Assembly: GCA_008508345.1 (NCBI GenBank)
Contig: QNGE01000974.1
Coordinates: forward strand, 23,132-87,131
Length of the DNA: 64,000 bases
Direction: 5' to 3'
From: Paragonimus westermani
Lineage: Eukaryota; Platyhelminthes; Trematoda; Plagiorchiida; Troglotrematidae
The translations under genes and the position numbers were made by a program. Of this stretch, positions 49,261 to 62,554 are shown in pieces (within the stretch, counting starts at the first letter, position 1; every line of letters starts with the position of its first letter). The notes under the pieces are model-generated. The model ran no database searches. It was not told the DNA's origin and was given only the letters and a program-made list of their open reading frames with translations.

Positions 49261-50995
49261 CTATATGAAACGTTGTAAATCGTAAGTACTCATCAGTATA
49301 GAATATTGACATAGGAGAAGATGGTCGATAGGTACCTTGTATCATTACTTAGTACTACTCACATTATCTGTTGCCACCAAACCTCCCAGTCATAGCGGGA
49401 TTTGTACAATGGCTTTAGTCCCAAGTGTTCGCCTCGGTTCTGTTGATGTAACTGCTCTCGGGGCTAATTGAAGATGGGTAGACACAATGACTTAACATAT
49501 GATTCCACTGTTTTGGTCAGAATTGAAGGCAGTCTAGTCGTTTGCGTAAGAAAACACTTTTTTGACATTGAACACGTGTTCTAGTGCTGTACTAGTCAGC
49601 TTCCTAAAACTACCCATCAGTAGGTTGTATTTGTTAGAGTGTTTAATTAATACAACTTCTCAAACACTAACATAAATAAACTTATCGACAGGTTACGCAT
49701 ACTTCATTTTTTGATAGAAGTTACTCGAATTCCCAGCAACTTCATAAAATTCCAAATGATCTGCCTCGGATCGATCAGCGGAATATATTTTCAAAGGTAT
49801 ATGAAGTAAAGTACGAACTACCGGCCTCCTTTGTGCAATACGGTTGAAACCCAAAGAATTCCTGAACTCTTCCCTCTATAATGGCTTGCAGAACACTGAA
49901 CGTCGGGTTGATTCGTATGAGATACGTCTAGACTTTATACCTAATGGCAGTGACCTGTTCCCCGGTTTGAACTCGAAAGTGGTCGACAGTCACGCTTAGA
50001 CAGTTTTGTACAGGAAATGATTCCTCACACATATTGTAGGAAGTGAATTGGTTTATGATTGGTACTTACGTCACCATATAAGCAGACGGTGAAACAGCGG
50101 TGTATCTTCAGTACAAATCCCTAGCTTGTTAACAGCTTACTGATGTTTTGGTTATGTTTTGTGGCTAACTGAAATCAGCGTAAGTTCTAGTGAGAAGGCT
50201 TACTCAACATTCGTTTGGTCTTCATGATGTGGAACTGATTTACCGCACACGACCACAAAATCCTCACAGGACCACCCCGAAGGATCTGTAATTAGTTCAT
50301 CCCGCAGAAACGTATAACCAATACCCAGAAGCCAGCCTGGCGTTGGAAGTTTCATCACTTTGAATGAACACTTTTCAAGAGGTGGGTACCGTTTGAATGA
50401 GTCAGCACATCCCAGGTGGAATGGGTCAGTGAAAGTAAGCTACGTTTAAGTTTTTCTGCCCACCTTTAGCTAGCGCGATACAGCCATCTTTGGAAGTTTA
50501 TGCAAATACCCTCAGGCTAACTGGGGATCACCAAAAAATGCCAGAATTTAGTAGGTTATCACGTCTTTCCTGGGGGATTCATATTCACAAGACAATAGCG
50601 ACTAATAAGAAAAGTAAGAATGTTTGCAATTGCTTCGTAATACGGCAACCTCATCAGAGGTGACATGAACATCTCCACAAGAACCATGCCAACACAATTC
50701 CTAAATAAATTATCAGAGGATATGAAGGTCATTTTTTGCTAGACTATACATCTATTTAGTATTAGTGAAGAATGACCCTCACATTAAGAATTTGAACTTT
50801 CGTAACAACGTGAAATTCGATCCAGGCCATTCTAATGAATGAAGGTTGTATTAGTGTGTCGTCCATCGGGATGATGTACACTTAGGAATTGGGTTGGGAG
50901 TAGTCCGGAAGATCAGACAAACTATTCATTCCAGGTACGAAGTACAACCCCAATTCTGAAGCCAGAATGTCGAATAGGTATGTGCAGCGACTTAC
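49261..50995. other. Unassigned sequence
   Basis: Nothing supported. If the flanking exon candidates belong to one minus-strand gene, this would be an intron, but their phases (0 at one end, 1 at the other) do not join directly. Confidence 0.3.
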
Positions 50996-51123
50996 CTGGA
51001 TAAGTACACAGGTGAACGTACCAGTCCAGAACGCACCCGATAGACACATTCGTCTAACGTCACAATAATGCAGTTTCTTCCTCACTGATGCATACGTTGG
51101 ACTAGGTGGCTCACTCTCCTGGT
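50996..51123 (-). CDS. Candidate internal exon, unidentified protein
   Basis: 128-nt open stretch bounded by an acceptor (GGATTTAG) and a consensus donor (CAG/GTAAGT). It reads DQESEPPSPTYASVRKKLHY, then CDVRRMCLSGAFWTGTFTC and VLIQ. An acidic, Pro/Ser-rich start followed by a Cys/aromatic segment looks like real protein. No family is recognised. Confidence 0.25.
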
Positions 51124-51252
51124 CTAAATCCAATTAAGCATTATTGGACCGCACTGAACTGACTCGTATAGAAGGCCGTTAGAATCCGAGATAAAGTCAA
51201 GCGATACACACAAGCAAAAATGCGATCATCGAATTCCAACATACTTCATTTT

Positions 51253-51545
51253 TTAGGTGAGACCCAACTGTGAAAAGTTAAGAATTCGGCTGGATTCAAA
51301 CCAACGACGGGCACAGCATGCCTCAACATGGCAAGCGCTCCAGCAGCTGAGCTACGAAACTACACCAGGAGCTCGGAAATTTCATATTTAGACTATGTTA
51401 CCCTCCCGTCCCACTGTCTCATATGGAATCCACCAAATGATTCAAGGGATCAACTGCACGGGCAGGATTTCTCAAACATTTCATGCTGGAATCCACCAAC
51501 GCCACTGCTGCACATAGAAATTGTGTCAATAATAAGCAGAGTAAC
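51253..51545 (-). repeat. tRNA-headed SINE, copy B
   Basis: The tRNA-like head is at 51282-51361 on the minus strand: D-arm GCTCAGCTGCTGGAGC and B-box GGTTTGAATCC (one change). The body continues through GGAATCCACCAA-type blocks to about 51545. It lies directly next to copy C in the same orientation, a short tandem of two SINEs. Confidence 0.75.
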
Positions 51546-51732
51546 AGATTGATGGTTTTAGATGAGATTTAACTGTGAAAAGTCAAGGCTTCGGCTGGAT
51601 TCGAACCAACGACAGACACAGCATAACTCAACGCGGTAAGCGCTCTGCCAGCTGAGCTAGGAAGCTTTGAATTTTCACAGTCGTGTCTCATCTAAAATCA
51701 ACAATCTGCTATACTACTTATTATTGATACAC
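51523..51732. repeat. Large inverted repeat enclosing SINE copy C
   Basis: The left arm (51523-51581) and right arm (51672-51732) are near-perfect reverse complements over about 60 bp with a few mismatches. For example, GATGGTTTTAGATGAGATTT on the left pairs with the region of CTCATCTAAAATCAAC on the right. They enclose the tRNA-like head at 51587-51666 (minus strand, with B-box GGTTCGAATCC). The left arm is normal SINE 3' flank, so the right arm is an inverted duplicate of it. Confidence 0.8.
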
Positions 51733-54679
51733 TTCGCGTTGTTTTTGTAGAAGAGGCCGAAACGAGACAAAAGTGGAAGACAGTGTATTTTTTAGGTTGC
51801 TCTGACATACTACATGTAGAAGTGTCTCTACATCTATGTGAGTATCGCTGTCGCGAATGTTCATACTGACTTGTTCGAAGTGGAAACCGTCAAATATCTT
51901 TTGTTACCAAACTATACAATTATCTCAGGTGATCATAGGGTATCTGTTTAGTGAAATCTTTTGATCCGATCTGATGTTACGGTGTATATAAAAGTTTGGT
52001 GATCTTCCTGTATTGGGATAATTGCAATCCTTAATGACTCAACCGCAGACAATACCTTTTGGAGCCTCCCACACTCTTTATTATGAGTCACCTGTACTAA
52101 TGACTAGGTTAAAAACACTTAAATTTTATCAGACTGTATCGTTGCCTATCCGTTATCGTGCTGATTAAGAACTGTCACATAACGTTTGTCACATATGTCT
52201 GGCGGCATGATACGAAAGCATGATCCCCACTAACTGGACAGTTTAAATGTGTATAGTCAGATTTAACAAAATTTTTAACGAACCATCTGAAGATACCAAT
52301 CTAGTGTACGAAACTTTGATCTTGCCAAGTAGATGCGGCTTTTCTGGATAACAGAAGGCTTGATTTAATCGCAGATCAGCAATGGTTTCGTTAAGCCACT
52401 TTACTGTAAATTCCGTTCTGAAATAAACATGCGGGAGGCTTGAAATTAATCAAAAATTTGTCGTCCCGCGAAAAAAACGACATAGAGTAACCTTTCCAAC
52501 AAGCCGATTCAAAAAGCAAGCTTTTGATTAAAGTTCATCTCATTATCCAGATTTTACTTCAAGTTCAGACTCACTTCAAAGAGTTTGGGTAAGAATGCCA
52601 TTTGGTCTTCAGTCTCTAACCCTTAGAGATACGCTACGCCTGGCTGACCGTAATGCACTGGCGATAAAACTGAGACTTGAAATTAGGTAAGCATTTTTCG
52701 GATTTTCTTCTAGACCCCACACAAATCTATCTGACTTCGAATGCATGACAAACATTCAGTTCACAACAAGAAACCGTTGTGTACTCTGTCACTTGTTCAG
52801 AATAATTTGGGTCCATAGGATCAACCATTTGGACGAAACCGGCGTCTGTCCTAGCGATAGATAGTTACCTTGGTAACAAATTATCTGTGACAGATGGCAT
52901 ATTCAGCATCGCTAAAACTGACTGACAAATTGGTTGGCTCATGTATACTGTGGTGGCTAAAGTAGCTTTACTAAGAGTGTTTTTCAACAGCAAGTTTTCA
53001 AAAAGGAGTAGAGATGATTACAGGGGGTAAGAGCTGAGTAAAGTAGACTTACTTAACGAGTGTATTCATAATTTTTCTTGATGATTTCAGCATAAAAATC
53101 TAGCGTATCATTTTGACAAATAACGATAGCCTAGCAAAAATTACAAGTTACGTTATCAGATATGAAGATTTCTCTGATTATTACTTAAGTAGACGTGCCA
53201 GTAGTTGTGTCATTCATTAAGATCTCTTGGCTCGTCAGTTTATCCTCTGGAGGCGATTGTAGCAACTAAGCAGTTTTTCACAGTCGAATATAGCGGAGCG
53301 TTCGCATACAATAATCCGGTTTTGCCTGAAGCAGAATCAATGACCTAGTGGCCAACATAGCCGTCTCGTAACAATGCGACTGGACTTTACCGCCGATCGT
53401 CATATTCTTGCTGGGGCCTCGATACACATTACTGACAAAACAAAGAGGACTAGTTGGAAATTCTGTGGAATTACGAAAACTATTATGGATCGTATGTGCA
53501 ATCCAATTAACTGTAGTCAAATTCTACAGTATCTATTATTAACCATGAAGGTTTATACAGTATAGACAAGTACTATGCGTTTATGAAGCTTACTGGTTAC
53601 GTGCAGTGAGCAATAGGGGAATGCGTTCGAAGGAAAGAAGTTCGATGCCGATTGGGAATCACTGTACGAACGATTGCGTTCCTACATGTATGTGCAAACA
53701 TGTATGGTTGTTGTTATTGGGTTCGGATTAGCCTATTATAGCGACCGAATCCGACGAAGGCCTGCACATAATCAATGTGTCAAGTGTAAATCTGAAAGAA
53801 TAAGACCAGCAGGTATGTGAGTTAAGAATTCTTGTCCAGCCTGCCAATGTTGGTTAGCCTACTGGTAGGTTAACTCGAAATTGAGACCCCTATCTATCGA
53901 GAAATCAACAGGAAGATTGTAATGGTGAGACCTAATTCGGGGAGAAATATATTGAAAATGTAATGCGAGAAATGAGTTAACGTAATAAAAGAGAGGAAAA
54001 GGAGGTAAAACGAGATTAAAGGTTGAGCCGGAAGGAAACGCCAGCAATGCTAAATAAAAAGAAAGTTAGAAGTTCACAGACGTCCAGGTTTCTAAGAACG
54101 AGAGAGGCTGGGTTTCGAACGATGCCATTCGTTGATAATGTGAACAAGAAAAAAGAGGATACAACCCACATAACCTATTTGACCCGAACGTACTCAGTAT
54201 TTGTTAGCCAGCTGTGTACGATTAGTAGGTTGATGTCCTACTAGTCCTAAACAGCCAGAGCATTCACGACCGCATACATCGCAACTCCGTATAGTCAGTT
54301 CACGACGACCTATGGCATCGATGGTTCCATTGCGTAGCGATCGATTCCGTTCGTGGCAGCGCAATAGCTGCTCGCTGAACTTTCAGACACCCGCCCGGAG
54401 CCTACTTATCTAGACCATCCGGGTAAAAACCAATCCTTCCGAACATTCGAAATCACTGCCGTAACATGAGAGACTTACCCAGACAACATGCTGGTATCTC
54501 AGCTTTTGACCACCAGGGTTTGCCTACCTGATTTCAGTAAACCGTACAGCAGCTACTTTGGAATGGTGTCTTCATCCCTCCGATGGCCGTGACCCAGCCA
54601 TATGTGTACGTATAAACATACACATACAAAGTTGTGCAAAATTTTTATTGCGTGGTAGGTTTCACGGTAGTTGTTTTGG
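51733..54679. other. Unassigned sequence, about 2.9 kb
   Basis: A purine-rich stretch runs roughly 53930-54110. No domain or catalogued repeat was recognised. Confidence 0.35.
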
Positions 54680-55045
54680 GAATAATCGGAGATTTCGACC
54701 TGCCTTGGAAGTCCTAATCGCGGGGTTATCGATTGGAGTTAACATCACAGTAACTGTGTCTCCTCTCGAGACGATCGGGCAACCTGATCATTGTTCACAA
54801 GCGGGAGTGGTTGAGCGTTCAGATTTGATAATTCGGTCGTGCCTAATGTGAGGTCAATAGCGCATCGGTTGCCCCATGATTGGAATGGCCGGAGTTCAAA
54901 TCCCGGCCGTGGCGAGGATATGCACTACTGACGAGCTCTAATAAGAGCGAAACTCGAGTCTAGTGCTTTTTTTCGGAAGAGGCTGGCTGGAAAGTCTATC
55001 TGAATGCGAAGGCTGCGATCAAATGTGAGTGATGATCAACTTGAA
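54680..55045 (+). repeat. HHR-SINE copy 6 (best preserved)
   Basis: Defines the family. It starts with ATCGGAGATTTCGACCTGCC and CGATTGGAGTTAACATCACA, continues with GTAACTGTGTCTCCTCTCGA, an A-box-like AGTGGTTGAGCGTTCAGA, the GTGAGGTCAATAGCGCATCG block, a B-box-like GAGTTCAAATCCCGGCC, the hammerhead ribozyme, and the 3' block GCGAAGGCTGCGATCAAATG. The pol III-like boxes plus hammerhead resemble the schistosome Sm-alpha type of SINE-like repeat (established knowledge); identity with that family was not tested. Confidence 0.8.
54922..54966 (+). ncRNA. Hammerhead ribozyme, intact by inspection
   Basis: All parts are present. Stem I GCACTA (54922-54927) pairs perfectly with TAGTGC (54961-54966). 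The core is CTGACGA (54928-54934). Stem II is GCTC-TAATAA-GAGC (54935-54948). GAAA is at 54949-54952. Stem III is CTCGAG (54953-54958), then TC with predicted cleavage after 54960. Stem III is self-complementary with no loop, so the fold would be stronger as a dimer or in tandem transcripts, as described for other animal repeat hammerheads. The best RNA gene call in the window. Confidence 0.85.
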
Positions 55046-58000
55046 AATAATCGAGTAAAAAAGATTTTGTCTTTCAACCGTGGTCTACTTAATGACTTTC
55101 GCCTGTGAGTGTTTTCACACTGCTGGTGTATTTTCATTATGAAGATCTGATTTGAGCCAAACTTTTGGTGTTTTATTCAACAGAAATAGAGAAATCAGCG
55201 CTATCATACGAAGAACTATGAAAAATTAGTTATTGTTTTTGAAAACAGGGGCTGTTTGAACTGGGGTGAGAATAAGGTAGGAATTAAGCAGTCAATGGGA
55301 CGGGTCGTTACTCCTGTGAATATTGTGGTTTCGCGAGACAAAAGTGAACATCACATTGGTGAAATAAAATTTGGGGCGTTCACAATGGAGCGGCCTAAAC
55401 AGCGGCCTGGCAGATGAATGAGTACTTGACAAGCAATAGAAGCAAGACTGTCTGCAAAATTCAAGCAAGGAGCCAAACGGTTGTATTAAAATGTGACAAC
55501 TGTGATCAGTGCTGAAAACTGCTAGCTTCACTGAGAACGATTATGTAAATCGATAATGGTTTTTGGACGTTCACTCAGACTGCAAGAACAATAGCTTTGA
55601 ATGAACCAGTATAAATGGGTGTATAAGCGTCATATTTCCCGCCAGTTAGCGGAAACTTAGATCACTATGCAAAGAGGCCAAACTGCACATTTAGACCGAT
55701 TTTTGTCAGGATCAAGAAAGCTGTGTGAGCACTTCATAAATCAGACTTTCAACTCCGTTTATGCGAACGGCCAAGTGACTACCAGAAGTAATTGTCCGCA
55801 GCCACCAGGAAATGAAGACTTTACAACCAAACATTTGTCTCAAGTTGGTAGCAAATGTTGGCAAGAAGCGACTTTTAAGCCTCGGGCTAATTGCGAATGA
55901 TTTATTGAGCATTCTAGAACAACATTTCCCGCATATTTTGTTAAACATGCGTTTACCAAAGTGACACGTAGAGAATGGAGGAACAGCAACTCCAAATTTT
56001 CCAGCATTGTTTTTCAGCAACTTAAATATCTGACCGTTGCAGCGTGCTAACTACTGACAATCAATAAGACAACCACTTAGCCAGATGGGACACACTTCAC
56101 AAATGGTTTCATTTGGAATGCAACATAGATCGGTCTTTTCTAGGGCACCGAATGCTTGAGAGTAACATAAAATTGTGCGTGTTGATTATGGGTTTCATTA
56201 TTTGCTAATCGGAAAACAAAGTGTACAAGTATATTAGAGTATGATTTAATGAACAAGTTGTATTTTCGCGTTAAGTCACATGAGTTGACAATCGTATGAG
56301 ATAACTTTTTCGAAAATGTTAATGCCGCATGGTTGTGTTGAGTTTGCGATCCAACGTTCCCTCTATGGTGAGCTTACAGTTCCACTCTTTCTTTATCCTT
56401 CATTCGGTTGTTCATTAAAAATACTCTGAAAGTCAAGGGACACTGTTAGGGAAATCAAAAGGGACACACATTTCATTACATTCCGAATCGAAATTCCGTT
56501 TGCATCAGATGATTTAAAACAGTAAAGTTCAGAAGGTGGTGAAAACTAGCGGTTGACTCATTTCACTTAATTTGGGTGATTAGCCAACGACTAACGTTTG
56601 TTCTCCCCAATTCATTTTGGAGTGGGTTAATTTATGACGAAGGATAAAAATTGAATCCCATCTAATTATCAATTTTCCTGGACTTACTGTTCCAGACACA
56701 GAACAGTCGAGCGTTCAATGACGATAAAAGAACGTGATCCGACTCATAAAAGAGCTGAAGTAATTAGTCATCGCCACAACAAACCTGTCACACCTTTTCG
56801 TAAGTATCATTTGGAAAGCATTTCCAGGCCGTAATAAGTTGTATACAGAACTCTTACCCATAAATTTAGGGTTGGTGGAGGGAATGCACCAGCCACTAGA
56901 TCACTCGGGAAAACATGTCAACTCAAATCTTAGTTCACAAAAACAGTTTATTCAGCCGGTGCGTCTGCTCTCGTCTCGAGTGACTTGTCCACCCTCGGAG
57001 TACGTTAGGTTCTAGCCAGAAAGATTGTTTTCGAGTACCCAGACAACTTGAAAGACTATATACTTTCGCAACTTCCTGCATTCTTCAATCAAGATTAACT
57101 GAAATATATTACATAAAACAGAACTGTAGGTGTTGTGTTGTAAAAAATTCGAAAAAAGTCGAATAAAAACGTGTGTACCCACGTACGTTGATCTTAGACA
57201 GCAAGCTTTGTAGCAAGAACAAACAGGAAATGTAGTGAATGAAATTAGTTGCAATTTACACAGTAAATTGTAATCAACCGTGTGCTCCAAGTGCGAAATT
57301 ACAAAAACAGCCAAAGTCTTTTGAGTTTCTTAGTTCTGTTATTAAAACTCTTACGGAATTTTTAATTGTGCTGCTGTTTGTTACGTTCCGTTTTAGTTGG
57401 CTACCTTCAAAAGTTACTACTGCCTACTGTCCGAAATGGATCATGTCTTCGTCTTCGATGTCTGGAGAGTTTGTGCGTTTAGTAAACAGGAGAGTATTTC
57501 AAATGTATAATCAGTGGTTGCGTACACTTATGTTCAGGAACGTTAAACAATAAATAAATATTTATTCCAGATTTGTTTGGATGAAATAAATAAGCTGGGA
57601 TCTAATTTTTTATTATGTAGTCTGACAAAATGTTGACAGCTTTTTCCATCTCAAGATTTACAACAAAATCTATTCACGTCACACGATGATGTGCCATAAA
57701 TAAAGGATTTCACACATGAAATCTTCCAACAGGGAATGTTTAGTGCTGTTGTTTGCAGGATTTCTATGGATCTGTGCCCAAAAACTTCGCTGAGATCTCA
57801 AGAATAAAGTAGGTACGCAGGGGATTTTTCGAGGGAAAAAGTTTGGAAGCAAACTAACGGTAGGATGACTGCAGACATTAAGCTGAAAGCAATGGGCATA
57901 GATCAGATACTTGTATTCACGGAGCACCTGCAACAGATTACTTCCTGCCATTTGTGAGAATGAAGATGAAGACAGCAACCAACTGGAAATTCTTGTAGAA

Positions 58001-61000
58001 ACCATAAAAAATTACAGCAAACAAACCTGCTTCCTATAAATTCTCATTTTAGGATGGTACCGCCATGTGAGTTTATATGGCGACAAGAAAGCTGTTGATC
58101 AAAGTTGAAGAGCAGACAAGGTGGTTGAGCAAATACGAAGCATTGTGCCGTTGCGGCTACGACCGCAGATAGGACAGGTTATAGGTGGTATAGGTCTAGT
58201 GATTGGGATAGGCGGGGAGATAAATACTTCGCGAGTTTGGTGTGGGGACCCTGTCACGGTAACAACAAGTCGTGAGTGAACAGGCCTTAAACAAGCAAAT
58301 TCTGGTAACCTGATCAAATATCAACCGACCGAACTATAGACGGTGCACAAAGAAGCAAGGTTCTCACTGACGAACAGTGGTCTGCCAAAACAAGCAGGGC
58401 GAGTACTTGACTCAGTGTCAGTGACACAAAGAGGGTAAAAATACACCGGATACTTCTAGCCAGCGAGAAGCGTTAGTAGTTCATTTGGTCCGAGTGGGCT
58501 TTGGTTTCTGGAGAGAACCACTATACATGAAATACGTTATCAGTTGTTTGCAAGTTGTTTTGTGGCTTCTTGTATACGTGTATACAAATACATGAAATGA
58601 CGGTTTGATTCGAGTGATAAACTGTCTGCGGAGAGAACGCCGACTGCCATGATGAGCTGTGCAGTCATGAGTATGAAATGAGAATTTGCAATAAAGCAGT
58701 TGTATAGTTTTCTCTCAGCGATTGTTTCAATGGAGTGACTGAATTTTTCTTGGGAAAACTGTTGTTATATTTATAAGACATTCTGTAGGTCAACATGACA
58801 ATAGCAAGTCGACAACCTGGTTTTCGAAGTGGCTAGAAACACGAATAAAAGCTTTATAGCCTTGCATAGATGTTGACGAATAACAACACTTTCAGTAGCA
58901 TACCGCACTGTACTTGAAAAACGCAGAGTGGAAGCATATGACGCTATCCCTCTGATTCTTCCGAGCAGCTAGAGACTCACCAGTCAATTCGTTGAGGTTG
59001 TGATTAGAAAACACAATAACATTTCTTATATGCTCAAAAATATATGCCGGTGTTGTGGCTACGTTGCTTTTCAGTTTTCCAAGTCTATGTTATCCCCGAT
59101 TTTATGACTCACTCTGTGGAAAGTTAGCTCAGTGTTTAGAATGAATTACATAAACGTGTCTGTCCAAAGCCTACGAATGTCATGCTGAAGGACATCATAC
59201 AGTTTACATTATCAACTCCCAGTGACACTCTTTAACAGAGCCAATCGGTTAGCAACTTCTGTTGAGAGGTGTAACGAAGTTATATAACTGAAAGTTAACG
59301 GATGCGTGCAGTTTAAAATAGGCATCTTCGTAAAAGATTCGCTATTCTCTTACTGGGCTTCCCAAGTAAGATAATTTTTTCTAATCGTACTCTAAGTAGT
59401 AACCTGACAAGTTCATTAACACAATCTGTTCGACCAGGCTGATTGTCTTCGTGGGTAAGTACAGTATTATGTTAGTTGGCTAAAACCAGCCAATTTTTGT
59501 TGTCCCATTGCATTTCTAATACGATGGTGTGTGAATGTCTGAAGTCACTATACGCTTTAACAGTTTGGATGGTGGTCATGCCAAGTTGCGTGCGGCGCAA
59601 CAGAATATTGGAAAAGTTCCGTTGCAAACTTGCACAATATATATGCATATATATATGGCAGTGTCGTATGTTAACGGACTTTGTCGGAGCATGTGATAGC
59701 GGAATTTGGTTTACCAGCCACCGGAAAGTGTCTGCAAAATTTGAGAGGATAAATTGAGCGGGTGAATATGTGCCCAATTATTCTTAAGTTCTAATACGCA
59801 AGGTGATCATTGATGTTATAAACATGACTGAAGCGGAATGAATATAGTCTGACGGTCAAATATGTCAGAAACAGTATCTGTCATCTCAGTAAATGATGGT
59901 TTACCCACTGTCAGTACCCAGGAGTACACTTCCTCAAAGAACAGTCAAAGTACAATTTTTTAAAAGGTCATCTAAGCGTCCGCACTTTGATTCTTTGTGT
60001 GACACACTTGCGTAACCTGATAATACATTGGTTTCCTCTAAGTCTTTGCCATTCACTAACGGATAACCTAAACGCCTTTATTGAGTACGATGCCGATAAG
60101 ATCGGCAGTGTCAAATCTTCGTTCTTTTCAATTAAATTGGTAAATATTGCAAATAGCGTTTGAAGTCCCACATAACTTGTTGCCCTCACCGCAACTGTAC
60201 ATTATTGTTGAGTTTTTTCTTTCGGAAACTGTATCACGTTTTGGTGTGCTTGATTAAAAGGTGTTTATGTTGGTTTTTCCGTGTGAATTATCCGTTCAAT
60301 ATGCCTCAACTTGCTCTGCTAATCCGTCGCTTGAAACTGAACATAGTTAGCCAAATCAAAACGTAGACAATACATCGGAATATCGTCTGACCAAACACGT
60401 AGTGTCAAATGGGACAAAATATGAGCTAACATCCGGTGGATTTGCGAACACTAGACTGAATAAGTTGCACGTTAACTCACAAGTCGTTTTTTGTCTAAAT
60501 TGCTGAGATCCAGACTGGCTAGATCACCAAACTCACCAGTCAAATAACGTGTGCGAAAGCAGCCCCTATGCGATCTCACCTAGTTAAAAAATCCACACGC
60601 AAAACTTCGGAGCTATACGCTACTCAGATACTATCAAATTATACAATGTGGGATTCTAACCAAAAATACATTGTATTTCCAGTTTATATAATGAATGCGG
60701 TAAATTCACCATACTCGTATGTACAAGAAACATGAATGGCTGGAAGTTACTTATTGCCATGTCATTCCGGTTTTACTGACAAGCGTGTTTTTATCATTGT
60801 TCACACCGAAGTTCAGTCCACTGTACCAATAACTAAAGCTTTCGTTTATCAAAACTGCTGGCTGATGTTCACAATTAAGGGAATCCATTATTGACAAATA
60901 TTGCTTCACAATATTTGTCTTTCATCTCACGTCTTTCATATATTTTTTAGACTTCGAATTCTTTGGGACTCAGAGCGTTTCCGCTTAAAGGATGGGACCG

Positions 61001-62011
61001 TAATAGGACCGATTTAGTACAGTCCCATTATATTCAGCATGACGATCGTCAAAGACCGCGATTTGATAACCTATTGCACTCTAATTTGTGAACCACAGGT
61101 TACAACCCCGTTACATATTGTCATGCGGAGGTGAAATCATGTGGAAATTGAAGGCTGAGGAATTCAATTGTTGCACGGACATCTGAAAACCACATGTTGA
61201 GTATATCTTAGTCAGTTCATGAAATGCATCTTGGTTAGGTTAGAAAAGTGGCTTGATATTTCTGAGTTACACCGGCTTCCTTCAGGAGCACCCAATTTCG
61301 GTGTCCTTCTTAGATAATAGACAAATATTTCAGTGTAACAATGTTCTAACCGACTGACGACCCATCACAGGAAGGCACAGTTAGTAAAACGACGAGTGTT
61401 TTGTTAACTTCAGGGCTAATTCCCAAGAATTTTACTGTTCATTGCTTGCCTGACTAACAGTACACGAATGTATGGCTTACAGACAAGCAGAATGGTAACA
61501 GATATAGTGAGTTCATGTTGAAATCAAAGGACAAAAATTATTCAGCGAAAGTCACTGTAATAATCCATTTTGATGGGTAGATGTTCGCACGCAAAACATC
61601 AGCACTCACGAGCTGGAGCCGTACAATTTCCACTCATTTTGTCTAGTCCAAGTGACCATGACTTTTATTTCTACGACTGACCATTACACACGCAAAAATT
61701 GTAAAGTATCAACTCAGAGTGTCATCCTGTCAACTGCCTTGTTTATGAGTTTTTGTGCTGGGGAGTTTTCAAAACCAGACGCTTGACAGAATGTGCAAAC
61801 AACGTTAACTATTTAGTAGGTGTAACTGTGACAGAATGGACTGTAATCAACTCATTTTACTCCGATTTGATTTTTGCATACTTGCTAATTTGGTAGTTTG
61901 CCCGCTGCATGTGAAACACCAGCGAGTGCCAGTTGAAACCCGTGTCTAATGAAGCTTGATATTTTAATTTCGCCTATTCAACTCACTTAAATTTCAACTC
62001 CCTCAAGGGGG
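55046..62011. other. Unassigned sequence, about 7 kb
   Basis: The longest stretch with nothing identified. It holds an alternating TA block around 59637-59656 and a perfect 11-bp hairpin (GACAAATATTG, loop CTTCA, CAATATTTGTC) at 60893-60919. Frames up to about 108 codons carry no motif. Confidence 0.35.
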
Positions 62012-62218
62012 TCAAAGCATTATGGAACCTATGGCTCTTTTAATTTCTCCTCGTTGCGACTTAATCAACGATCTGTTGATTGTTGGTTCGAATGTCATTA
62101 TTTCCGGAGTTTGCACATTTTCATTAGCAATAACGCGAACGTAACTAGAGATCTTTCTGAGGCGGTTTCTAAGTTCAGCTAATTTATTTAAGCCTTTCGT
62201 TGGGTCTTTACGGATGAA
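62012..62218 (-). CDS. Candidate terminal exon, basic helical protein
   Basis: Follows a good acceptor (TATATAATATTGCAG) and stays open for 68 codons to TGA at 62012-62014. It reads FIRKDPTKGLNKLAELRNRL, then RKISSYVRVIANENVQTPE, then NRSLIKSQRGEIKRAIGSIM. The Lys/Arg/Glu-rich first third looks helical. No family is recognised. Confidence 0.25.
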   Translation of the reverse strand, partial: FIRKDPTKGLNKLAELRNRLRKISSYVRVIANENVQTPEIMTFEPTINRSLIKSQRGEIKRAIGSIML

Positions 62219-62554
62219 CTGCAATATTATATAGGAGCAGCCATAATCCATCGTGTCCGTAACCATTTATCGTGCATTCTTTGCGGACCAACGAGGAATT
62301 AATCTCAAAGAGTTTTATTATCGATAAATTCACTGGTAATTAAATAACTACATGAGACAACTGTCTTATTCAGATGTACACAGCACACGCGCCACTGAAG
62401 TGGGTGGTAAATATTGTATGTTTATAAGGGGTTACCGCCTGATTTAATCAGAGACCACTGTTCCAGTGTGTTTTGTCAGTGGGATTAAACCTTAGAGTTC
62501 CAGACCTAGGGTACAGCTGCAGCGAATAGCAGATGTTTTATGTAACCATATCTT

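Noticed and set aside
59968..60189. Possible GIY-YIG relic (ATSYVGLQTLF on the minus strand)
   Set aside because: Only a four-residue resemblance; no Arg helix, no downstream PLE segment and no ribozyme tail.
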